47,747 nt of DNA, taken from assembly GCA_017444065.1 (NCBI GenBank), contig JAFSXJ010000012.1, positions 1-47,747 of the forward strand, given 5' to 3'. Source of the stretch: Paludibacteraceae bacterium (GTDB taxonomy: Bacteria > Bacteroidota > Bacteroidia > Bacteroidales > Paludibacteraceae). Positions 9,097-15,959 of this stretch are shown in pieces. Under the pieces are notes generated by a model, which had not been told where the DNA came from, did not search any database, and was given only the letters and a program-made list of their open reading frames with translations. Position 1 is the stretch's first letter. Every line of letters begins with the position of its first letter. The translations under genes were made by a program, and so were the position numbers.

Positions 9097-10536
9097 ATGA
9101 ACGTGCGCGCATATATCTTTTTCCTGACTTGCCTCCCGATGATGGTGGCATGCAATCACGGCAACACACCTGCACAGCCGACCATCGACTCCAATCCGGA
9201 GTTGGTGGCCGCCTGCAGGCATATAGAGGGTGGCGGAGCTGCTGTCACCGGCGGTGACGGCGGAGCTGTCTATCGCGTCAACCGTCTCGACGATGTCACC
9301 GACCCCAATACAGGGCTTCCTCTGGCAGGCACACTCCGATACGCCGTCAATCAGACTGGCGCAAGACGCGTCATCTTCACCGTCTCAGGAACCATCCACC
9401 TTAATAGCGAACTGCGAATCAAGACCGGCAGCATCACTATTGACGGACAATCAGCACCCGGGGATGGAATATGTATCGCCGACTACCCGCTCGTCATCAA
9501 CGGAGCCAGCAACGTCATCATCCGTTTCATCCGCGTTCGCCTCGGCGATGTGAGCAATACCGAATCTGACGCAGTCTCGGTCAACAACGCCACGGGTGTG
9601 GTGCTCGACCACCTCAGTTGCTCCTGGTCGGTGGATGAATGTGTCAGTTGTTACGGCAACACCGGTTTCACCATGCAGTACTGCATGGTCTCCGAGTCAC
9701 TCAAGGAGTCCGTCCATGGCAAAGGCAGTCACGGCTACGGAGGTATATGGGGCGGCACAAACGCCTCCTTCCACCACAACCTGCTCGCGCACCACGACAG
9801 CCGTAACCCGCGTTTCGACCATGACTATGTCAACAGCGTCAACGCCGGTCCTATCGACTTTGTCAATAATGTGGTCTATAACTGGGGTAGTAACTCCGCC
9901 TACGGTGGTGAAGGATCCACCAAAGGGGCAGGCGGACGTCACATCAATTTTGTCAACAACTACTTCAAACCCGGCCCGGCGACCAAATCAAGCGTCAACA
10001 CACGGCTTGTGGATCCGTGGACTTCCTGTTCCAACTGTGCGGACCACCCGGGAGGCACTGTCGTAGCACCTAAGATTTATCTCACCGGCAATTACATGCA
10101 GGGCTCGTCCGATGTGACAGCCGATAACTGGAAAGGCTCCTCCAAATCGAAAAGCATAGCCGGTACGGATGTTCGTTGGACGGACAATCTCACCGCGCTG
10201 GTGAACGAGCAGACGGCAGAAGCTGCCTGTGAGACCGTACTCGCCAAAGCCGGCTGCTCGCTGCACCGCGATGCCATTGACACACGCATCGTCAACGAGG
10301 TACGCAATACTACCGGCAAACTCATCAATACGCAATCCGAGGTAGGCGGTTGGCCCGAACTACAATCGGCAGACAAGCCCACCGACACCGACTACGACGG
10401 CATACCCGATGAATGGGAAACCACATTCGGACTCAGTCCCAATGACCCGCTTGACGCCCGTGCTATCACACTCGTCACCGGATTTACAAACATCGAAGTG
10501 TACATGCGTCATTTGGTACGCAATTTGTATGACTGA
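9097..10536 (+). CDS. PL1-family pectate lyase, lipoprotein
   Basis: Cleaves de-esterified homogalacturonan by beta-elimination with calcium. The 479-residue product has a lipoprotein signal (MMVACN, Cys19) and a right-handed parallel beta-helix. Family marks are the substrate-site strand DHLSCSWSVDE (the usual vWiDH region), GYGGIWGG, HHNLLAHHDSRNPR with the likely catalytic Arg, and a C-terminal DTDYDGIPDEWE segment. That last segment is a calcium-binding thrombospondin type 3-like motif often found at the end of these Bacteroidota lyases. No acidic export signal follows the Cys, so a periplasmic or inner-leaflet location is inferred. It directly follows susD by 3 bases. Confidence 0.88.
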   Translation: MNVRAYIFFLTCLPMMVACNHGNTPAQPTIDSNPELVAACRHIEGGGAAVTGGDGGAVYRVNRLDDVTDPNTGLPLAGTLRYAVNQTGARRVIFTVSGTIHLNSELRIKTGSITIDGQSAPGDGICIADYPLVINGASNVIIRFIRVRLGDVSNTESDAVSVNNATGVVLDHLSCSWSVDECVSCYGNTGFTMQYCMVSESLKESVHGKGSHGYGGIWGGTNASFHHNLLAHHDSRNPRFDHDYVNSVNAGPIDFVNNVVYNWGSNSAYGGEGSTKGAGGRHINFVNNYFKPGPATKSSVNTRLVDPWTSCSNCADHPGGTVVAPKIYLTGNYMQGSSDVTADNWKGSSKSKSIAGTDVRWTDNLTALVNEQTAEAACETVLAKAGCSLHRDAIDTRIVNEVRNTTGKLINTQSEVGGWPELQSADKPTDTDYDGIPDEWETTFGLSPNDPLDARAITLVTGFTNIEVYMRHLVRNLYD

Positions 10537-10557
10537 TAGAAAAAAGCAAAACACACT

Positions 10558-12057
10558 ATGACTCGCAAGTTCATTATCGCCGTTTTGGCGCTCGTCAGCA
10601 CACTCGCCATGGCGCAAACCAAGTATTCGCACTATTACACGAACTTGCCCTGCGCGGTAGAGCAGGTGCAGGAAGTGCATATCCCTGATTACACCGTGAC
10701 GCTCACCGACTTCAATGCCGTAGGAGACGGACAAACGGATTGTTCCGAAGCATTCGCTGCCGCCATCAAGCACCTCAAGAAGCAAGGCGGAGGACACCTC
10801 ATCGTGCCCGACGGCAAGTGGCTCACAGGACCCATCAAACTCATCAGCAATTTTGACCTCCATCTCGCGGACAATGCTACCATCATCTTCTCAACCAACA
10901 AGGAGTTGTACGTGCAGCCTTCCGACACCCTGCGCGACGGCAGCAAGAAATGCTACGCACTCGTACACGGCTCCAAGCTCGAGAACGTGGCCATCACCGG
11001 TCACGGCACACTCGACGGACAAGGCATCTACTGGCGCCCCGTGAAGCAGAAGAAGGTGAACGAAGATATATGGAACACCCTCTTGGAGATGGGAGGTAAA
11101 GTCACAGCGGACGGTAACAGCAAGAACTGGAAAATATGGTACCCGTTCAACCTCAACAAGGACCTGAATATCCCCAACATCGCATCGGACGCTGTCACTC
11201 AGGAGAAGATGCGTCCGCACCTGGTGAACATCACCGACTCCAAGAACGTTCTCATTGAGCACGTACACCTGCTCAACTCGCCTAAGTTCCATCTGGTACC
11301 CACACGCATACAGAACCTCATCATCGACGGCGTCAATATCCGCTGCCCGCACTGGGCACAGAACGGCGACGCCATGGACCCGGGTAATATACAGGTGGCA
11401 CTCATCGTCAATTGTAACATCTCCTGCGGCGACGACGGCATATGTATGAAAGGCGGCGTGGGACAGAAAGGTGTGGACGCCGGTCCGCAACGCGACTTCC
11501 TCATCTGCAATGATACCGTCTATCGCGCACACGGCGGATTCGTCATCGGCTCGGAGTTCAGCGGCGGTATGCAGCGGCTTGTTGTCAAGGATTGCCGCTT
11601 CGAAGGCACAGACATCGGGTGCCGCTTCAAATCGGCTCCGGGACGTGGCGGATGGTGCGAGGATATCTACTGCTATGATATCATCATGAAGGATATCATC
11701 GAATCCGCTTTCCTCATCCAGTCAGGCTATGCCGACCGCGGAGCAGGAGTCAGCGCAACCGACAAGGATAACAAGGATGCCTTCTTCCCTGACTGGTCGA
11801 ACATCACCTTCCGCAACATCACCTGCATCGGCTCCAAGCAAGCCGTGGACATCCAAGGGCTCAAGGGTAAACCCGTTCACGACGTCGTCTTTGACCAGAT
11901 AACAATCATTGGTAACAAAAGCGGTGTAAAAATGGAATGGGCGGAGAACATCAAGTTCATCAATTGTAACATCAACCCCAAGCCGATGCCGATAACGGAC
12001 TACAAGAAGATCAAAAACGTTTTGTATAACGGCAAAGACCCCGATGCCGCAGAATAA
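10558..12057 (+). CDS. GH28 polygalacturonase, probably exo-acting
   Basis: Hydrolyses alpha-1,4-galacturonan. The 499-residue product has a signal peptidase I type leader (cleavage near AMAQ) and a right-handed beta-helix. The GH28 catalytic signatures are present: NGDAMDPG near residue 269 (N-x-D), CGDDGICMKGG near 288 (paired Asp), AHGGFV near 324 and CRFKSAPGRGG near 355 (R-x-K). The KGGVGQKG stretch after the paired Asp and the long N-terminal WLTGPIKL region resemble exo-polygalacturonases, which release monomers or dimers; this is inference. It has no sorting tail and no lipobox, so it is probably soluble in the periplasm. The next GH28 gene starts 37 bases later. Confidence 0.9.
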   Translation: MTRKFIIAVLALVSTLAMAQTKYSHYYTNLPCAVEQVQEVHIPDYTVTLTDFNAVGDGQTDCSEAFAAAIKHLKKQGGGHLIVPDGKWLTGPIKLISNFDLHLADNATIIFSTNKELYVQPSDTLRDGSKKCYALVHGSKLENVAITGHGTLDGQGIYWRPVKQKKVNEDIWNTLLEMGGKVTADGNSKNWKIWYPFNLNKDLNIPNIASDAVTQEKMRPHLVNITDSKNVLIEHVHLLNSPKFHLVPTRIQNLIIDGVNIRCPHWAQNGDAMDPGNIQVALIVNCNISCGDDGICMKGGVGQKGVDAGPQRDFLICNDTVYRAHGGFVIGSEFSGGMQRLVVKDCRFEGTDIGCRFKSAPGRGGWCEDIYCYDIIMKDIIESAFLIQSGYADRGAGVSATDKDNKDAFFPDWSNITFRNITCIGSKQAVDIQGLKGKPVHDVVFDQITIIGNKSGVKMEWAENIKFINCNINPKPMPITDYKKIKNVLYNGKDPDAAE

Positions 12058-12094
12058 AATAACCGGATTTCTGACTTCTGAAAAACTGAGTTCT

Positions 12095-13642
12095 ATGAAT
12101 AAGTTCCTTTCTCTCATCTGCCTGGTGCTCGTCCTTACCGCCTGCGCCGGCAAACCGGAGTATCAGACTACCCGTCAGGCGGACATCGACCGCCTGACCC
12201 GCTCGGCATCGTTCGATATGCCGCGCGTTCAACTCCCGCAGTTCCCCGACCGCACCTTCAATGTCTTGGATTTCGGAGCTGACCCTACGGGTATTGTTCC
12301 CTCTACTGAGGCTATTCAGCAAGCAATCGATGATTGTACTGCCAAAGGTGGCGGCACGGTCGTTATCCCTGAAGGGATATACACCACAGGACCTGTCACT
12401 CTCAAGTCCAACGTCAGATTGTATACCGAGCCTAATTGTTTCGTGCTCTTCAGCCACGACCGCGACTTGTATGACATTCTGGACATCTGGTTCGAAGGCA
12501 TACCTACCAAGCGGTGCACCAGCCCGCTCAACGCCCAGAACGCTGAGAATATAGCCATCACCGGTCATGGCACCTTCAACGGCAACGGTGACTGGTGGCG
12601 GCCTGTCAAGAAAGCCAAGATGACAGATGCACAGTGGAAAAAACATATCAAGGAGAAAGGCGGCATCGTAACGGAAAAGAACATCTGGTATCCGGATTCG
12701 GGGTCGGTTATTGCGCAGACCTACTGCCTCGACCAGAACGTCCCCGTCATCACCGATGAGGCACTCTGGCCGCAAGTCAAGTCGTTCCTCCGTCCGGTAT
12801 TGCTGCACTTCGTGGGCTGTCGTAACATCCTGCTTGAGGGAGTAACCTTCGAGAACTCACCCGCGTGGAATATCCATCCCCTCGGCTGCGAGAATCTCAT
12901 AGTAAACAACCTCACTATCCGCAACCCCTGGTACAGCCAGAACGGTGACGGCATCGATGTGGAATCCTGTAAGAACGTAGTAATCGCCAACTCATCCTTC
13001 GACGTGGGCGACGATGCCATCTGCATGAAGTCCGGCAAGGACAAACCCGGACGCGACCGTGGCATCCCCACCGAAAACGTCGTTGTGGACAACTGCGTGG
13101 TCTATCATGGGCATGGCGGCTTTGTCTGCGGCTCGGAGATGTCCGGTGGAATAAAGAACGTCGAGGTACGCAGCAACCTGTATATCGGCACCGATGTCGG
13201 ACTGCGCTTCAAATCGACCCGCGGACGAGGCGGTGTGGTGGAGAACATCTTCATCCGTGATGTCAACATGGTCAACATCCCCAACGAAGGACTGCTGTTC
13301 GACCTCTTCTATGGTGGGAAGGGAGCCGGCGAAGAAACCGAAGAGGAGATTGCTGCACGCATGAATGCCGAAGCACCCGCCGTGAGCGAAGAGACACCTG
13401 CTTTCCGGAATATCGTTATTGAGAATGTCACGGGATGCAACATCCAGCGCGCCATCTATTTCAACGGCCTGCCGGAGATGAAGATTCAGAACGTGACACT
13501 CCGCGACATCGTCATCACCTCCAACTATGGCGCACTCTTCCGCCAGACGGACGGACTGACTATCCAGAATGTACGCATCTCACCAACCGAAGGCGAAGCT
13601 TTCACCTTTGCCCCATCCGTTGAGAATGTCAAGTTCGACTAA
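12095..13642 (+). CDS. GH28 polygalacturonase (second copy), lipoprotein
   Basis: A second GH28 in the same operon, 515 residues from the start chosen here. An ATG at 12044 is open in frame but overlaps the previous gene; the ATG at 12095 gives a clean lipoprotein signal (VLTACA, Cys17). Catalytic marks: NGDGIDVES near residue 283, GDDAICMKSGKDKPGRD near 305, GHGGFVCGSE near 341 and LRFKSTRGRGG near 371. The KSGKDxxGR segment is typical of exo-type GH28 enzymes. An acidic insert (GEETEEEIAARMNAEA) interrupts the C-terminal helix turns. It shares its core with the preceding GH28 but differs in leader and insert, so the pair probably splits substrates such as plain and substituted oligomers. 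Confidence 0.9.
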   Translation: MNKFLSLICLVLVLTACAGKPEYQTTRQADIDRLTRSASFDMPRVQLPQFPDRTFNVLDFGADPTGIVPSTEAIQQAIDDCTAKGGGTVVIPEGIYTTGPVTLKSNVRLYTEPNCFVLFSHDRDLYDILDIWFEGIPTKRCTSPLNAQNAENIAITGHGTFNGNGDWWRPVKKAKMTDAQWKKHIKEKGGIVTEKNIWYPDSGSVIAQTYCLDQNVPVITDEALWPQVKSFLRPVLLHFVGCRNILLEGVTFENSPAWNIHPLGCENLIVNNLTIRNPWYSQNGDGIDVESCKNVVIANSSFDVGDDAICMKSGKDKPGRDRGIPTENVVVDNCVVYHGHGGFVCGSEMSGGIKNVEVRSNLYIGTDVGLRFKSTRGRGGVVENIFIRDVNMVNIPNEGLLFDLFYGGKGAGEETEEEIAARMNAEAPAVSEETPAFRNIVIENVTGCNIQRAIYFNGLPEMKIQNVTLRDIVITSNYGALFRQTDGLTIQNVRISPTEGEAFTFAPSVENVKFD

Positions 13643-13726
13643 TCTAACAGCGCAGCGATCTATCAGTGAAACGGTCTAACAGGCGATTCATCGCCGGTCT
13701 AACAGTTGCGATAGCAACGATCCTGC
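13641..13726 (+). repeat. Array of 9-mer GGTCTAACA words with 7- or 14-nt spacers
   Basis: Reading from 13641: AATCTAACA, 7 nt, GATCTATCA, 7 nt, GGTCTAACA, 14 nt, GGTCTAACA, 14 nt, GATCCTGCA. Both 14-nt spacers are small hairpins (GGCGA-ttca-TCGCC and GTTGC-gata-GCAAC). The array begins at the stop codon of the GH28 gene, contains the GTG start of the next gene and encodes much of its signal peptide. Confidence 0.8.
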
Positions 13727-14823
13727 AAGGCTGTGCCCCGCGAGTAGCCACCTCATTCTGGCGCATCGGCACACCGGACGACTCAACTCGCGCAGGTTAT
13801 GCCATCTTGCACGAAGGCAAGAAAGTACGCCATTGCTATCCCGTCACGGAGTGGACTGACACAGCCAACAGTCAACGACCAACGGCCAATGGCAAGAATG
13901 ATACCTATCATTCGTTCCATCATCACGGCGTCGCTGTGGAGAGCGAACTGATGGCATACCGCATCTATTTCGACAAGAAGCAGACCATTGACATCTATTG
14001 CAAGCGCACACCACGCATGGAGTTGGCTACCTCGTACTGGTACCCAAACGATAGCCTGCTCGCCCTTGACTACGGCGATGATATACTCCGTGTATCAGGT
14101 ACAGTCGGCCTCGGCTCTGTCAAGTACTGGAACGGAAAGAAGCACGTACATATCGAACCCGTTGCCGAACGCTCGGAGCGTATTGTCCGTCGGTCGCGTA
14201 ACAAAGCCACTGTCGAAGTGGCGGTCAAAGACTGGCAGACGGAAGGCAAAAGCGTCGATATGTCTGTGCAATATACCCTTTGTGCCGGACATCGCGATAT
14301 GCGCTGCGACGTCACCCTCTCCGAGCCTGTCAACGGACTCTGCACCGGCGTACAGTCCATTCCCGCGACAAATGCAACTGTTGAATATCTAACAGGCGAA
14401 GCCGATCTGTCAACGAAGTGGTCTGTCAGTGAAGCGGTCCGACAGCACAGCTATTGGCTGTGCGATCAGCTAACAAACGGAGTCTTGTTAGCAAGTTGGG
14501 GTACGGACTGGCCCGTCAATGACACGGTCAAGTATGCCAAAGAGACGGTTGGTCTGGCGGTGTTCATCCCGAAAGAATATGCCGGCGAGCTGGTGCAGGA
14601 CAAGTCCAACAACCTCTGCCTGCTCCATCTAACTGGCTCTAAAAGAGCTGGTCTAACAGAGAATCGGTCCGACAGCGCAGCGGTCCAACAGCCCGATGGG
14701 CGGTTTTATCGCTGTCATTTCTACCTCACCTGTATCGGTGCTACCAAGGAGATACATCCTGTTGCCACCAATGCGGACGAGTGGCTCGCCTACCTCCGCC
14801 GCTGGGCTGCTCAACTGAAATAA
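13666..14823 (+). CDS. DUF4861-family lipoprotein of pectin loci
   Basis: Recognised as DUF4861 from the segments HHHGVAVESELMAYRIYFDKK, shortened to its core SELMAYRIYFDKK, then LALDYGDDILRVSGTVGLGS, and LLASWGTDWPVND. The family is regularly found beside pectin or ulvan-type uronate enzymes; I do not know a proven reaction and do not assign one. The 385-residue product starts at a GTG and has a lipoprotein signal (TILQGC, Cys23). Much of that signal, and two further stretches around residues 240-270 and 325-345, are encoded by periodic 9-mer/7-nt DNA words (separate entries). Between them the sequence looks like a normal family member, so the gene seems to tolerate these insertions. It is the last gene of the first operon; the next forward gene has its own promoter 160-200 bases away. 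Confidence 0.75.
   Translation: MKRSNRRFIAGLTVAIATILQGCAPRVATSFWRIGTPDDSTRAGYAILHEGKKVRHCYPVTEWTDTANSQRPTANGKNDTYHSFHHHGVAVESELMAYRIYFDKKQTIDIYCKRTPRMELATSYWYPNDSLLALDYGDDILRVSGTVGLGSVKYWNGKKHVHIEPVAERSERIVRRSRNKATVEVAVKDWQTEGKSVDMSVQYTLCAGHRDMRCDVTLSEPVNGLCTGVQSIPATNATVEYLTGEADLSTKWSVSEAVRQHSYWLCDQLTNGVLLASWGTDWPVNDTVKYAKETVGLAVFIPKEYAGELVQDKSNNLCLLHLTGSKRAGLTENRSDSAAVQQPDGRFYRCHFYLTCIGATKEIHPVATNADEWLAYLRRWAAQLK
14385..14480 (+). repeat. Second 9-mer word array inside the DUF4861 gene
   Basis: Words ATCTAACA, GATCTGTCA, GGTCTGTCA and GGTCCGACA follow one another with spacers of 9, 7 and 7 nt. Then comes a 19-nt hairpin spacer (GCACAGC-tattg-GCTGTGC) and GATCAGCTA. The same unit as the array at the gene start, here fully inside the reading frame. 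Confidence 0.75.
14629..14703 (+). repeat. Third 9-mer word array inside the DUF4861 gene
   Basis: Words ATCTAACT, GGTCTAACA, GGTCCGACA and GGTCCAACA with spacers of about 15 (hairpin GGCTCT-aa-AAGAGC region), 7 and 7 nt, ending in a small hairpin GCCC-gat-GGGC. It encodes a Ser/Arg/Ala-rich stretch of the lipoprotein. Confidence 0.75.
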
Positions 14824-14859
14824 TATGGGATATATCGGTTATTTGACGAAAGAAAAAAA

Positions 14860-14891
14860 TTTTTGAATCATTTTTGGACATTTTTGACTAA
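14860..14891 (+). repeat. AT-rich TTTTGGAATCATTTTTGG-type element, copy 1
   Basis: One of five similar elements of about 32 bases in intergenic DNA (others near 28017, 28054, 31286 and 34863). It reads TTTTTGAATCATTTTTGGAC and then ATTTTTGACTAA, and lies about 165-195 bases before the next start codon. Confidence 0.55.
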
Positions 14892-14944
14892 TATGGATTC
14901 TTGACTCATAGGGTGGCATTTTTTGTCAATAATGTGTAATAATT

Positions 14945-14995
14945 CACCTATGTGCGCGGGATATTTGCAAAAGCAAATTTATTTTGCTAACTTTG
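14945..14995 (+). promoter_or_regulatory. Promoter with upstream CACCTATGTGCGCGGG box
   Basis: TTTG at 14964-14967, 20 bases, then TAACTTTG at 14988-14995: a standard Bacteroidota promoter for the gene at 15056. Directly upstream of the -33 element lies CACCTATGTGCGCGGG (14945-14960), which agrees at 13 of 16 positions with the box upstream of the PL1 gene at 18877 and is a candidate activator site. In the leader, ATGTTT-gac-AAACAT (15014-15028) followed by five T could form a small hairpin. Confidence 0.7.
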
Positions 14996-15055
14996 CACCC
15001 GATTTTGTAAATAATGTTTGACAAACATATTTTTAACAATTAAAACTCATCAATC

Positions 15056-15796
15056 ATGAAAAAATCTTTCCTCTTTGCAGCTGCTATCGCCGCAGCTATG
15101 ACAATCAACGCACAGGATGCAACCGTTATTCTGCTTTCTGACGTTGCCAACTACATTGATTTCCAGGCTCTCAGCGTTTCTGATGCAGCCATGACCGAGG
15201 CAACAGTAACCAGTACCGCTCCCTACGAGTTGGCTAACGGCACAAAGCTCGTTGGTCACCTGAAAGAAGACGGAACTGAGGCTACTAATACTTGGAACGT
15301 AAAAGAGTCATACAACACCATGCTGCCGACTCCGGCATGGGAGGGTGTTGACTCGCTGAAGGTGGGTACGATGTTCCGCGCTGCCAGCGGTACGACAATC
15401 GAACTTGGCGATTTCTACACCGACGCAGAAGGCAAACTCGTTGTTTACTATCAGCCGAACGGTGACAGCGAGCGTGGTGTAAGCATCTCTGTTTACGGAG
15501 AAGAAGTAGCCGGTACCAACCTGACCGGTGAAGGTAAGAAAATTGATGGCGTACGTCCCGCTTATGCTGGTGAGATCACTCTGCCGGCTGGTTCGTACGA
15601 TGCAGGTGACGTAGTTATCAAACTGGTTACCAACACCAGCAACATCTTCGGTGTTCGCATTGAGAAGCTGGCTGAGCAGACGGCTGTAGAGAACATCAAC
15701 GCTGCCGTTAAGGCACAGAAGGTTGTCCGCAACGGACAGGTGCTGATCATTAAGAACGGCGTTGAGTACAACGTTCTCGGTACAGTTGCAAAGTAA
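15056..15796 (+). CDS. Small secreted protein with the shared C-terminal tail, function unknown
   Basis: A 246-residue protein with a clear signal peptide (cleavage near INAQ). The body looks like a single all-beta module: alternating hydrophobic strands, TLPAGSYDAGDVVIKL and NIFGVRIEKL near its end, like the small beta-sandwich units appended to pectinases in this group. No catalytic motif is seen. It ends with the tail QKVVRNGQVLIIKNG followed by VEYNVLGTVAK, shared with six other proteins here. It has its own strong promoter and terminator, so it is a monocistronic, probably abundant surface or secreted protein. A glycan-binding role is only an inference from shape and context. Confidence 0.8.
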   Translation: MKKSFLFAAAIAAAMTINAQDATVILLSDVANYIDFQALSVSDAAMTEATVTSTAPYELANGTKLVGHLKEDGTEATNTWNVKESYNTMLPTPAWEGVDSLKVGTMFRAASGTTIELGDFYTDAEGKLVVYYQPNGDSERGVSISVYGEEVAGTNLTGEGKKIDGVRPAYAGEITLPAGSYDAGDVVIKLVTNTSNIFGVRIEKLAEQTAVENINAAVKAQKVVRNGQVLIIKNGVEYNVLGTVAK

Positions 15797-15814
15797 TCAT
15801 TTTCCCTGCTTACT

Positions 15815-15852
15815 AAAAGTCCCATTTGGCAATCACCAAATGGGACTTTTTT
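15815..15852. terminator. Bidirectional rho-independent terminator
   Basis: AAAAGTCCCATTTGG (15815-15829), a 6-base loop and CCAAATGGGACTTTT, then more T: a perfect 15-bp stem with an A tract on one side and a T tract on the other. It sits between two convergent genes and can stop transcription from both. Confidence 0.93.
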
Positions 15853-15925
15853 GTTCGCTACTCTCCTTTTTGTTTATGCTGTAAGTCTTTGTCTTTCAAC
15901 TGCTATACTCCCTACTTTCTCATCA

Positions 15926-15959
15926 ACTCTAAACACTAAACTATAAACACTAAACTCTA
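15926..15959. repeat. TAAACACTAAACT micro-repeat
   Basis: CTAAACACTAAACTATAAAC and the following ACTAAACTC form an imperfect tandem of the word AAACACTAAACT directly behind the regulator's stop codon. One of several short word families dispersed in this window. Confidence 0.6.

Noticed and set aside
13641-14705. Possible CRISPR-like mini array in the DUF4861 gene
   Set aside because: The repeat is only 9 bases, spacers are 7 bases or small hairpins, and the array is coding.
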